Shown piece by piece: positions 24,503 to 36,547 of a stretch of 64,000 bases of DNA. The notes beneath the pieces were generated by a model that worked only from the letters and a program-made list of their open reading frames with translations, was not told the DNA's origin and made no database searches. Origin of the DNA: Ophiostoma sp. CBS 140.51 (Eukaryota > Ascomycota > Sordariomycetes > Ophiostomatales > Ophiostomataceae). The first letter of the stretch is position 1, and every line of letters begins with the position of its first letter. The stretch spans positions 1-64,000 of the forward strand of contig JANSLP010000058.1 in assembly GCA_029298735.1 (NCBI GenBank), written 5' to 3'. The translations under genes and the position numbers were made by a program.

Positions 24503-25753
24503 ATCGGCGCGAACACGGCACAGCATGGAGCTAAATGAAAGAAGAGAGGGAGGGAGAGTGGAAAATGCGGGAGGCAGGGGAACGAGTAGTGCATAGGGGG
24601 TTACAGGACGGGACGGCAAACGGAATGCACCCCGCACGGCAAGTTCCCCAGATCTTGCATGACAGTGTGGCTGGACACGAAAACAAGAGACAACCCTGAC
24701 TCGACAAACAAAAAAAACACCAACAACTCACTGGGAAGCGGACGTCAAACAATAGCGAATGCACAGACGCACAAAATTTCGTGGACACGGACGGGAAAAC
24801 ATTACGGTATACACCAAAAATAAACTGGCGGGAACGACAACAATCACTGGGACAGGCGGCATATTTCGGAAAACTTCATCTCGCATCTCAGAAGGACAGG
24901 GCGGATTAGATGAGTCGATCCTACGGACGGGGCGACCAAAAAGAGAGAGACGGCCGACCAGCTGTATCGACGCAACAAAACTCTACACCGCGCATTTAGA
25001 CTGGACATTGTGGGACATAACACGAGATTCAACAAAATGGACAAAGAAAAAAAGTAACCTACAAAAAAAAGCCAAGAGGAACCGGCTCGACGGACGACAT
25101 GGCGCGACGAGAACAAAATTTGGAATTTACATTGGGGTTTTTTGAGACAATTTTTTGGATCCTTTTTCTTTCTATATTGCATTTATTGGCTTCTTTATAA
25201 TTGCTTCTTGTATTTTTGCTTCTTTGTTTTTATATTTGTTTCTCCTTTCTTCTTTTTTTTTCTGGCGGGAATAGATTTGGGATTTGGGAGACAGGCGGGA
25301 TTCTTAAAAAAGAAGACCTGGGGCAGGCCGGAAACTGACAAAAAAGTCTGTTTATCTTTTACTTTTCTTGTTCTTTATTGTCTTATCTTTGAACATTGGA
25401 CTTGCCCTATTTGCATTTATGTTTTATTGTGTTTTATTTACAACTATTTTCTCATTTAAGATATTGTTTTTATCCTTTACTTATTTTCCTTCACAATCAA
25501 TTTTGTTGCTTGCTTGTAATTCGGCCTTCTTCACATTCAAAACAATTTATTTGAGCGCTCAACAAGAAGGGTTATCACATCTTCACTGTTATCACTTGAA
25601 ACACGAAATTTTCACGGAAAAAAAATCAATGGAAGGCCAAATACATGCCTCGGTAGTGTCATATTTCGTTACATCTCGTACAGTCATAATGTGTGCTATA
25701 TCACCACACTTGGCAGAATACTGATACGGCCGGCTACCGTTGCCGGAACCGCT
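24503..25753. other. Convergent intergenic region
   Basis: This lies between the 3' ends of the zinc-cluster gene (plus) and the DUF202 gene (minus). It is AT-rich from about 25.14 kb onward, with no coding signal. It probably holds both 3' UTRs. Confidence 0.65.
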
Positions 25754-26437
25754 TCAATCCTGCAGCCGCCAAAGCAGCACAATCAGAGACACGTACGCCG
25801 CAATACTCAGCAGACTCAACATGGCCACACTGTTGCCGCTCGTGCGGAACTTCTTCTTGGTGACCATGCGTGTATAGGCGGTGCTGCGCTGGCCCGAGTG
25901 GGTGATGTGCGGCTGGGCGCCCGTCGTACTGGCGTGGTCGCCCGGCTGCTCGCCATCAACGGCCTCATCGTAATAATCTCCATGGCCATTGTCCTCTTCT
26001 TCCTTGGCCTCTTCTTGCGTGCTAAAGAACTGGCGGTTGCCCTCGTAGCGACGGTAGATGGCGACGAGCATGACGGCAGCGCCGTAAACGGCAAAGAGGG
26101 CGCCGATGGCGTAGAACTCGGCCGTGAAGATCTTGAGGACGACAAGGGCAAAGGAGAACTGCGACAAAGCGGTGCGCATGTAAGCGCCCTCGAATGTACG
26201 CTGAGCAGCACGAATCTCGACGAGTCTGGGGATGTTAGCAGGTGGATTTTGATTTCCGTGCCGGACGAGGGACTCACTCTTCGGAAGTTAGAATGACCGA
26301 CCGGGCGCGGTGTAGCCGCAGCTGCAGCCGGTCCTCGGGATGTGGGTAGAGTGCCTGTGAGATGTCAGCATGTGGTCTGGACCTAGAAGTATCACGGCGC
26401 ATGGCGGACAGGGGACTTGGAAACAAACCTCAAACAT
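25754..26437 (-). CDS. DUF202-domain membrane protein, three exons
   Basis: Exons 26437-26429 (only nine bases, encoding M-F-E), 26354-26278 and 26225-25754 join in frame to 185 residues. After a charged N-terminus (PEDRLQLRLHRARS) comes the DUF202 signature R-A-A-Q-R-T-F-E-G-A-Y-M-R-T-A. It is followed by three hydrophobic segments, two close together around residues 60-100 and one near the C-terminus (SVAMLSLLSIAAYVSLIVLLW). An acidic, Gly-rich cytosolic loop separates helices 2 and 3. DUF202 proteins are small three-helix membrane proteins; in yeast, related domains occur in vacuolar transporter chaperone (VTC) components. The exact role of this short stand-alone form is unknown. The tiny first exon is supported by the good acceptor (TCTCACAG) and conserved sequence immediately after the join. 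Its upstream region is shared with the divergent V-ATPase-like gene. Confidence 0.88.
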
Positions 26438-27201
26438 CGTGCACAGCCTGGCTCGTGATGGTGAGAAGAGGCTCAAATAATACCAAAAAAATATATATGA
26501 GGTCAGGAAGTATGAGTAGATAAATGAGGCCGTGCAAAAAACCCGCACAGTGATGTCTCAGAAGAAACGCGATTAACCGGTGCAATGGCGACGAATAGTG
26601 ACTCCGGCTGAGAAGCGCCACCTGCGCCAGGGCGGCATAAAACAGCGCCCTTGCAGTGGTCGTGAGTTTGCCAGAGTAGCCTGATCACAGCCACGAGTGT
26701 ATATAGCTCTGTGGAGGACGAAATATGTATCCGTCGTGAGGTTTATGAGGAGAGAAGAAACAGAGAATGAAGCATCACGACAACTGATGAACGTCACAGC
26801 AGGCAATTGCGCTAACTTGTGGCTACAAGACACCTTCCTGCGCCAAGCTTGTGAGCTTTCCCCAGGTACTTTCACCACCTTAAGTCTTACACTAAAATCC
26901 CGTACAAAACCTGAGTCACGTGCAATCACTTCCGCACCCGGAAATTGGGGCCTGACGATCCAGGCGCCAATCCTTGATTCCTGCTACCTGCCCCTAGCCA
27001 AATGCAGAAGTGTGGCAGCCTTATCGCTACAGCTGGCATTGCTGAGCTCCAGAGGCTCCGTCAACAAGCGCCCATTACGAGTACTTTGCCTTTGTCTAGC
27101 AGAAGCAGCGCACTATTGCCGCACCAAGAGGACAAGCTGCAAGCCGACATTATCGACGCCGTTCTTCCACTTGCTCTCCCTCGACTGCTTTTTCGCTCCC
27201 C
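26438..27201. promoter_or_regulatory. Divergent promoter region of DUF202 and V-ATPase f-like genes
   Basis: A 764-base spacer lies between two divergently transcribed genes. No gene or strong motif was identified; it should contain both promoters. Confidence 0.5.
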
Positions 27202-27949
27202 ATGCAACGTCGCCGGCAGACTCCGCAGAACAACTCGCCTTTTTCGTCGCCGACAACCTCGAATACGAACAACATCAGCAGATCGAACTTCTCCGACACC
27301 GCCGGCCATACACAGCGACATCTCTCCCACTCCTCGCCATCCGCCGCCTCGTTGATGAACAGCGGCATCGAACTACGCGACCGAACCGCCCACGGCACCA
27401 GCAGCAGCATCAGCAGCCGGCCCGGCCTCCACCAGCGCGCCTCGTCGTCCGCGGCTGCAAACTCCTCCTCAAGACAATACGGAGCCTACCAGGCGCCGTC
27501 CCTCCACGCTCAGCCGTCCGTTTCCGACACCATATTCATCATGAAGCCGCTCGTGGGCGCCGTGCAGGCATGGTCGTGGTGAGTCTTCGCCCGAGATGAA
27601 CTGAGAAAAGAGATCTTGACATCGGCCCCGTTCTGACAATGCAGCGTCGTCATCTCCGTCTTCGCCATCCTGATCCTGTCCATCCTCGGCCTGCTGTTTA
27701 AGGGCAACCACCATGAGATGGTCGGTGGCATCAACGATCCCGAGAATGGCCCCGAAGTTGCCGCGACCATCTTTGTCGCCGTGCTGGTCTATGCTGTATG
27801 TCCATGCTCTATCCTCATTGAACTTCCGACCTACCTCTTCCCGATGAGATATATACTGACACTTTCCTCTCCAGGGCTTCCTTGTGTTCTGCGGCCTCCA
27901 AGGCCTGCTGCACCTGCGCGAAAACCGGCGAGGAGCGATTGCGTTGTAG
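27202..27949 (+). CDS. V-ATPase V0 subunit f / RNase-kappa-like protein with N-terminal extension
   Basis: Exons 27202-27578, 27645-27795 and 27875-27949 give 200 residues. The last 87 residues, from MKPLVGAVQAW, resemble the small two-helix V0 subunit f (yeast YPR170W-B, RNase-kappa family). They comprise helix 1 (VVISVFAILILSILGLLF), an exposed loop with a motif close to N-H-x-E-x-V-G-x-I-N-D-P, then helix 2 and a basic tail. This subunit sits in the proton-conducting sector of the vacuolar ATPase. Upstream of M114 (27541) the same frame stays open for 113 codons, encoding a Ser/Asn/Gln-rich disordered segment with strong G/C bias at third positions. I therefore place the start at 27202. 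The usual subunit has no such extension, so translation from 27541 (87 residues) is the alternative. Assignment is by recall of the family and moderate. Confidence 0.74.
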
Positions 27950-30146
27950 GACCAACGTGAGCAACATACGGTATTGAAGATCCTACGCATGATTAGATGG
28001 CCGTGGTTGGACGGCCATGACAAAGCCTCAAGGCTGACGTTGCGGTTGGGGCGGGAACAGAGGTTGGCATCGGGTTCGGGATGGGGGCCATCCTCGGCAT
28101 CCTCAGCAAGAACCGTCGACGGCATACCTCTGGAAACCATCCGACTTCGAAACTCACAGGGCCAGAGAGGGGAAGGGGGAGAGATACATCTATTGTAAAC
28201 TGTCTCGTCCTCCGAGTCCGACCGTCCGATTCCGCCCACGCTTAATATTTTGTCTTTTTTGTTTGCTTTCCTATGCATGTCTTTTGCTTTCCAGTTTCTT
28301 CTTGCATATTTGTCTGTTGCCGGGTTTCGGTGTTTTGTCCTGCCTCCCTTCTTTTTTGGCAGATGTACATTTACAAATAGATATTTGCTCCGCCGTCGCC
28401 AATTGTCGTCAATCGGCGCCGCGCCGGATAGAAATGCATTTTGTTATGCTCAAAAGCGCCGTGCATGTTATTACGCATTTGTCCCTTAAAACGTTCACAG
28501 ATCAAACAACGACAACTTGCAGACAGAGTCCCCACGATACAGGCAGTTCCATTTCTTCCATCCTTATCCTGGCCGCAGCCAAGGCATCTTGTCGTCCCAT
28601 CTCGCGAGGCATATTCAGTCTGCCTCCGCTTTTTGTTGAAAACCCACGAGTTCCACGAGCTTTGACGACACTTTCGACGCTTTCTGTCCCGAGGCTCCAC
28701 CTCTGCTGCCTGCACTGCCTTGAACTTCCGTCATCAACAGAACTTGATACTATTTCAGAAAAGCGTAAAAGAGAAACCGTTCAGCCGCTGAGCAGCGCCG
28801 CCTCCTCCGCCGCGCCCAGCTAGTGAATTAGCAGGGGGCTTCAGGGACACACCTCGCGCTTTCACTTTTGGCGGTTGTCACATTTCCACGAAATTCACAT
28901 CGTATAGCCATCCCCATTGAAACTTCGTACAGCCATTTTGAAAAGTGGCACAGATTTCCAAATCGAGTCAATTATTGTCGTTCGTTGGGGGCTGCTGCCT
29001 GCACGTGATACTGTTTCCAACCACCAAAAGCCTGGGCACAAGGTAGCAGGCCCGCTCTTGCCTCACAACCCCTGGTCGGAATTTGTTGTAAGTCGGAAGA
29101 TGGAAGGTGAGAAGGATGCTGTTCGTTATTCGTCGACAGGTGTTTCCCCGCGTGGAAAGTGTGATGCAGGTCTTACACATTGCTGTTTCCCCTCCATCCA
29201 CACAAGGAAACTGCCACCTGTGCACACCGAAACAAAGAGCAAAAGAACCCGAAAAGACTTGGCCGTTCCTCCCTTGCACACTTGAAGTTCAGCTGGCCGC
29301 ACTTTCCCTTTCATGAGAGAAGCCCCTGCAAGGATCAGGCTCAACGTTTGTGGGGGGTTCTTTCCTAATTCTTTCCGCCCAAGCCTTGTTCTGCCTAACG
29401 GGCCCAAGAAATTGAAGAAGGAAAGAGCAGACGAATACACACTTTCCGTACGCCAACGATAGTCGATGTGTGCACTTCTCTTCCCCCCTACTTTAGCTTC
29501 ATTTTACCTTAATCGTTTGCCAGGGCCCGCTCCGCTCTGTTTTTGTCCTGGTTTTTGTCCTCTTAATACGAATCACATCGCCTCGTCCAATTTTCTTCTC
29601 CAGTCCTTTCTCGAGGTCTGTAGGCTGCAGCATCCCCTTTTCCACAGAAAATCACGATCAAGAAGACGATGCGTGTTGCAGCATCGCCGTTTCTGAGAAG
29701 TATATATTTGTCTCGACTGCCAGTCCACTTCCCGTTTCATCTTGTTGCAAATGATCATCGGTGAGTTCACAACATCAATTGCTTCATTCTGTCATCCAGC
29801 ACCACTTTGTTCTTTCGAGATATCACGTTCAGTCTATTGCCTTCGTCTTTGCCCCTTTTTTACACCCGTTTCCCGCTCTTCTACTTCAACGAGTTGCCCC
29901 TTTTCATTTCTATTTTTCTTTTCAAACCATAAAAAATACAAACAAAATCTTTTATCATATTCCTCTCTCTCATTACACACCCCATCTCATCTGCTCCCAC
30001 ATCTGGTGTTTATTTGTTAACATTGCTTTCAAAGGCCCTTCTATTTATTAACAAAACCCAAGACAGCAAATTTGCCCTTTCCTTCACTCCCTTTAGCACC
30101 TCCTCTCATCAGGCATTTTCATACCTCTCCCCCCAAAACAAACAAG
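27950..30146. other. Intergenic region upstream of the ankyrin gene
   Basis: No convincing gene across 2.2 kb. The last 300 bases are pyrimidine-rich and probably promoter/leader of the NTase-ankyrin gene. An upstream in-frame ATG at 30072 exists, but the ATG at 30147 has the better context (AACAAGATGCC). Confidence 0.6.
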
Positions 30147-33100
30147 ATGCCGTTTCTTCAGCTGCCGTCCATCCCGGCACCGCACGCCGAGCTGCCGAGC
30201 TATGTTGCAGAGCACCCAAACAAGCCCATGACAGAGCTGTTTGAGCCCTACCGGAAGTATGAGGCCAGCGTGCGTGAGCTGTATGCTCAGGAGCCCGGCC
30301 ATCCGGCACTCGCGGACCCGCATGTCAACGTGCTGCCGCTTTTCACCGAGGACACCCCTAAGCTGCAGATCCGTGCCCGTGATCCCGAGTCGGAGCCGGA
30401 AGACGTCAAGGCTAAGTACATCATGCCTCTACCCAAAGAGAACCGCCGGGCTAGTGGTTCTCCGGCTGTTGTGCCGTCCATTGGGACCTTCCAGGGCAAC
30501 TTTGCCGTCTTCTCCGAATCGTCGCTGGCTGACATTGGTTGGGACAATGTCGTGGCTGCCGGCTCCTCTGTGGTCAACTGTCTGCTGCCCGTGCCGGACG
30601 AGTTTAGCAAGTCCCGCCGGTCGCTGCGCGAGTACTATCATGAGAAGTTCTGCCCGGCGTCCGACGTTGACCTGTTTCTTTATGGCTTGACCGAGGAGCA
30701 GGCTGTTGAGAAGATCAAAGAGATCGAGGCTAGCATCCGCGACTCCATCTTGGCCGAGACCACCACCGTCCGCACCAAGCATGCCATCACCATCTGCAGC
30801 GAGTACCCGACTCGCCATGTGCAGATTGTTCTGCGAATCTACAAGTCTGTCTCGGAAATTCTGACTGGCTTCGACATTGACAGCTCCGGTGCCGCCTACG
30901 ACGGCAAGCAGGTCTACTGCACGCCGCGTGCCCTGCAGTCCTACATGACCCAGGTCAACCACATTGACCTCACGCGCCGCAGCCCGTCCTACGAGAACCG
31001 TCTGTCCAAGTACAGCCACCGCAACTTTGAGGTCTTCTGGGGCGACCTCGACCGCTCACGCGTCGACCCGACCATTTTTGAGCGCAGCTTCAACCGCACG
31101 CTCGGTCTGGCCCGACTGCTCGTGCTGGAACGTCTGCCCACGGCTGACTCGCGGCAGTCGTATGCTGCCAAGCGCCGCCAGGAGCGTGGCCGTCCGCCGC
31201 TATACAATGCCTACAATGTCGGCAGCGGCATGCACGGCAACATCAAGGACCAGCACGAGGACGAGGTGGCCGAGTGGATCACCCCGGACGATGTTAACAA
31301 CTATGACACCTTTGTGCTTCCCTACGGCCGCAAGTACCATGCGAAGCGCATCGAGAAGTTGTGCTACACACGCGATCTTCGTGAGTTTGACCATGCTCTA
31401 GCAGTCGCTTGGGTACTCTTATATTGACCGCATCTAGTTCTGAACGCCGAGTGGAACCAAAAGAAGGACCGTGAGGTCTACCTTCACAGACATCCGGCTT
31501 TCGTGAGTCAACCTGATGTGCGACTTACGCTTTGGACTTGAATACTGACAAATGCAGTTCGGTCGTGCTGAGGATGTCATGGAAGACTGCTGCGGCTTCT
31601 GCCCCAAGCCACAGACAGACAAGGAGAAGGAGGTTGCCGAGGAGGAAAGCAAGATCTACATCTCTGGCAAGATCTCTTTCTTGAAAGATGATCCGGGCCG
31701 TCAGGTAAGAACCCACATACACAGACCGCCTCGACTTGACCTCTACTAACATTTTGAAGCAAATCGGCTCTTTCAACCCTCTGACGGACAATGACTGGAC
31801 CGAGATGGCCTACGTCGGCAACACTGCCCGTCTCTGCCAAGCCATCATTGACGGTGATTTGGAGCATGTCGAGGACTGGCTGGCCCAGGATGGCGTGGAT
31901 CCCAATAGACGCGATCATACTGGACGCACGCCGCTCCACCTGGCCGTTATGTCTTCCACTCCTGAGATTGTCAAGAAGCTGGTCCATCACGGCGCCCGTC
32001 TTATTGCCCGTGTTGCCGACGGCAGAACCGCCATCCACCTTGCTGCCCAGCGCGGCAACACCGAGATTGTCAAGATTCTCATGGACAAGAGCACCGAGAA
32101 TGAGGCTGAAGAAGAGGAGAAGGAAGACCAGCGCCGCAAGGCCAAGGCCGCCGCTGGCGCCGAGAAGAAGAAGAAGGGCGAGGAGTCCGAGGGCGAGAAT
32201 ACCGACTCTGAAGCGGAAGAGGAGGACGAGGACTCTGATGTTGAACTCATCGACGACGAAATGTCCGACGACGGCGTCCACTCTGTCACGACTGCCTCTT
32301 TCGTCAAGGTCAAGGGCAAGGACAAGCAGGACACTAGCGGCGATGCTGCCCTCAACGATTCCGAAGAGGAGCCTGACTTTTACGACGTCAATGTCATTGC
32401 TTGGGATCGCCCTTGCTCGGCCCTTCACTTTGCCATTATTGCTGGCCATGACGAGGTTGTCAAGCTGCTTTGCTCCGAGTACGGTGCCGATGTTCTCCTG
32501 CCGGTCAAGTTCCTCAACTCTTACAACCAGCAGCCGTCTTCGGCCCTTCTTACGCTGACCCTGGGCCTTGCTCTTCCCATCGAAAAGGCCAAGTCCATGG
32601 CCGCCACGCTTCTCAGCCTTGGCGCCACCTGCACTCAGGCCGACCTCAACGGTATCACGGCCTTCCACAGATATGTCGAGGCCACCGATATCGACCTTGT
32701 GCAGCTCCTGATGGACCTTGACAAGACGGGAGCTCCCATTGCCATGAAGAACATCTCTTTCCCGTCTGCCTACTACACGACTAGCCCTCTTCTGTGCGCC
32801 ATTGCTGCGGGTGATGTCCGCATGGCCCTCAAGCTCCTCGAGAGCGGTGTCCCACCCCAGATCGATTTTGATACCTGGCTCAAGTGTGCCAAGGCGTCCA
32901 CGGCCTTTGGCAACAGCCTCAGCACTTTTGAGGAGAACAACAAGATCTTCAACATGCGCACCGAGCAGCCTCTCATTGTTGCTCTGCGCTCGCCCAACCC
33001 GCACATTGCCCTTGAGCTTCTCGAGCGTGGCGCTGACCCAGACACCAAGACCAAAGATTCGCACAACAACCGTCACTACTCGTGGATGCCACGGTCGACT

Positions 33101-35906
33101 AATGCCGACAACGCCCTGGCCATTGTCCGTGACTACCTGACTGCTCTGCGCGAGTACAAGGGCGAGGTCCCCAAGCAGCGTAAGCCCTTTAAGGTGGCCG
33201 AAAATCCCGAGGCTTTCCTGTCTACGCTGTCCAAGGAGAGCTGGTTGTACGTGGCGACTCTGAGCGACCTCAAGAAGGTCAAGAAGGACATGGCCAAGCA
33301 AACCAAGGTGCACGAGGATGCCATTGCCAAAATTCGCAAGCTTGGTGGCGAGGAGGAGAAAAAGGCCGCCATCAAGGAGATGATTGAGACCTTTGAGAAA
33401 ATTGAGGCCAAGATCTTGGCCACCACTCGCCAGCCGCATGTCGTCATGGTCGAAAAGGTCAATGTCAACGAGTTCCCGCCCGTCGAATTCACAAAGGACT
33501 ATGAGTTTGTGCCACAGTTTGTTGGTGTCGACGACATTACGGAAGACCGCCGTCTCGGCTATGTTCAGTTGTACGTTCCCTCTTTCCACTCTCCACTTTT
33601 CTACCTTTTTGCTCGCAACATGCTCACCCAAATAGATTTGAGGCTGCCTGGAACGGCGACCTGGAGGCGATCAAGAAGCTCACGCTCTCGGCATGGGGTG
33701 ATGAGAAGAACAAGAAGCCTCTATCGGTTGCTGTGAACGACCTTCAGGGCAACAATGCCTTCTCGCTGGCATTCCTGCGTGGCCACCACAACGTCGCGAC
33801 GGCCGTCCTGGAGATTGCCCAGGCACAGTATGCTCCCGAGGACAAGCCCAAGGTCCGCTACGAGCTCAAGGACGATCGCGTCGAGGAGGATACCGATATG
33901 GAGAGCGAGTACTCGTACGACGAGGACGAGGGCGAGTCCCGCACGTACCGCATCATCGTCGACAACGATCAGTTCACCATCGACAATATTGGTGAGGTGA
34001 ACATGCAGGTCAAGGGCACAGTTGTAAGTGCATCCTCTATGCGCATTTCTCAATTTTTTTTTTTTCGCGGTCTTCTTTGCTAACACACATTTAGACCCCC
34101 CTCGACCTTCTAGCCAAGAATGCCGCGACGTTCGTCTTCCGCAATGGCAAGATTGAAGACTACAAGACATTTAGTGGATCGCTGTTCGAGTTTGTCTTTA
34201 GACAGAACGACCCGCATGGCCTCAAGTTCCTGCTGGACACCGCCACCCACTTTGCTACCCAGAAGACGGACGCCAAGAACCGCGGCAGCTACTATAACTT
34301 CCCGACCAGCGAGTTCCGCGCTGCCATTTCCAGTGGCCGTGTCGAGATGCTTGCCGAGGTCATCAAGCGCACTGGTGCCGGTCTTCCTCTCGAGGAGATG
34401 GTCAAGGACTCAGGCATCACCATCGAAGAGCCGCCCGAGTACTACCAGGGCCTGACAGTCTACGGCAAGAAGCGCAGCGACTGGGCCGAGGCTGGCCGTC
34501 GGACCGTTACACGTTCGAGCGGCATGACCGACTCGCCTCTGCTGTTTGCCGCTTCCGTGTCCCGCCTGGAGTCGGTTGAGTGGTTCCTTAGCGATGCTCC
34601 TCTACGCTGCTATCTCGAATTCACAGCGTCCAAGGCTGCCCAGGATGACAAGCGTCTGACGAATCTGAGCCAGGCTCCTGGTGGTTTCGAGGGTGCTGTC
34701 TCTCGCTGGCTGAACAAGAATAGTGATCTGGCTCTCATCAAAGCCATTGACTGCTCTGATACGGAGAAGGCGTTGCCCGTCATCAAGTACCTTCTTAAGG
34801 TGGCTCCTGAGAGCATCTCCGCCAAGGGCGATGACAAGCTCACACCGCTGCTGTCGGCTGTCAAGCTTGGCCGCCTTGAGGCCGTCCAGATTCTGGTCAA
34901 CAACGGTGCCGACCAGTCCAAACGCCACGAGACCACCTACGCCAACCTGTTGCACGCTGCCCTTTTTGAGAGCCCCAAGGCGCCCGAGCTCGAGAAGCTG
35001 CTTGACATTCTTGACAAGGATGCCGTCGATCACATGTTTGTTGAGCGCACCCACCACGCCTCGTGGAGCGAGAGCCGCACACCGCTGCACGCCTGGCTGG
35101 AGCGGACCATTACAACCGGTTACAATGGCGAGTACGGCCCCGGTCGCGCGTATGACGGCGCCGACGAGGTGATTGCTGTCATGCGTCGACTGTTGTCGCG
35201 CTCGGGCGGCCGCGAGCTCAACATTATCGACAGCGCCGGCGACACGGTGCTGCACATGCTGGCCCGCTTTCAAAAGAACCCGGCCTTCTTGCTAGGCCTG
35301 CTTGAGGCCATTCCGCGCGATCTGGCCATAAGCCTGCTGCACCGCGAGAACGCCGTGGGCGCGACACCGCTCGAGGTAGCCCAGGATAAGTTTTTGGCGT
35401 CGTTTGTCACGGAGCGTCGCGATTTTGGCGGGCAGTACTCGTCGCTGATGGTGAACAACTGGGCCAACACAGCAGCCAAGGAGTTTGTTGTATCGGTGAA
35501 TGAGGGTCGCGAGGAGGCGCCGATGCAGACGCGCATCACGACGAACAAGACAGACCAGCTGAAGCGGGCCGAGGAGACGCTGGCGGTGCTCAACAAGTTC
35601 TTGCAGGGTGAGGTGGGCAAGCGCCAACTTGTGAGTCTCAACGAGGCCAATGATGTGGCCCACCGCATCGGTCACGGATTCCAGAACAAGCGGTACCCGG
35701 TCCAGCTGATCAAGCCAGACACAGAGACGGATGGGAACAACCCGAACAATGGCAATAGCAACGGTCAGGCCGCAAAGCCGGATCCGATGCAACTGGCGTT
35801 TAGCATCCACAGTTTTGCTAATAGCTCGTGGCACACCAAGAAGGAGGAAAAGGAGGAGGAGGACATTGATGCGGAAATGGATGCATGGATCAACGGGCTG
35901 TTTTGA
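30147..35906 (+). CDS. Large NTase-like plus ankyrin-repeat protein, six exons
   Basis: Exons 30147-31380, 31438-31502, 31558-31704, 31760-33570, 33636-34023 and 34095-35906 join in frame to 1818 residues. The N-terminal 430 residues contain a nucleotidyltransferase-like core: G-S-S-V at about 139-142, then S-D-V-D-L-F with D173 and D175. A conserved block follows (GFDIDSSGAAYDG, then RRSPSYENRLSKYSHR) that I associate with ankyrin proteins of protists and giant viruses (recall, not searched). Ankyrin repeats begin near residue 530 (GRTPLHLAV, GRTAIHLAAQRGN). A long Glu/Asp/Lys-rich insertion near 600-690 precedes further degenerate repeats spread to about residue 1680. A coiled-coil-like, Lys/Glu-rich stretch lies around 1000-1060. 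The C-terminus is acidic. There is no signal peptide or membrane segment, so it is probably cytosolic or nuclear. Catalysis and partners are unknown. The ankyrin call is firm; the NTase call rests on motif spacing. Confidence 0.88.
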
Positions 35907-36547
35907 TCTGTTTGATGTTTGATGTCTGATGTTTGATTATGTATTGGGAAATTTATTTACTTTGGAAGATATTTTGATTTATAGTTCAATTTTGAATTTC
36001 ATTATATGCGTATTTGGTTGAATAGCTGGTCGTGGGTCAATCTGGTTTAGTGCTGTGTGAATGTGACAATAATAAAGGTGGGAAAACAAGTGAAGTAGAA
36101 AGAAGCATAAACATGACTAAAGTGGTAAAAATATGTACGAAGAAGTAAGGCCGAATCTCTAAAAGATGGTGAGAATAGTGGCTAGGAGAGGAGGGATGAA
36201 AAGGGGACAAAACCTAGAAATGGTATCTAAAATGAGTGGCTCGCTCATGGTAGCTGGCTGGCTTGACAATGAAAAAGAAAAAAGGAAGGAAAAGAGGTGC
36301 AAATAACGCCGGAGTGATATGCCATAAAGGGGGTGAATATGAATAAATAGAAGAGAAATAAAATAAAATAGGGTATAAATGTGTCGGGCGACAGATTCAT
36401 AAAGAAGTGTAGTCCCGTAGAAAAGGTACAAAAAAGGCTGGGATAAGAAAAAAAGAAAGAATAAACAAGGCAGGCTATGTTTGAGGAAAAGAGAATGAAA
36501 ACAAGAGAAAGAGGCAAGAGAAAAGAAAAAGCAGTCCTGAAGATTCT
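35907..36547. other. Convergent intergenic region
   Basis: This 641-base spacer lies between two convergent genes. It is AT- and purine-rich on the plus strand, with no coding signal, and presumably holds both 3' UTRs. Confidence 0.65.

Noticed and set aside
30072..30146. Upstream in-frame ATG for the NTase-ankyrin gene
   Set aside because: Its 25 extra residues come from leader-like sequence; the ATG at 30147 has a stronger context.
31577..33631. 684-codon open frame antisense to the ankyrin gene
   Set aside because: It is a mirror of strong third-position bias in the sense exon; it has Leu/Val/Gly-rich sequence without a domain.
34602..35273. 223-codon antisense frame in the last ankyrin exon
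   Set aside because: It is a shadow of the sense coding strand.
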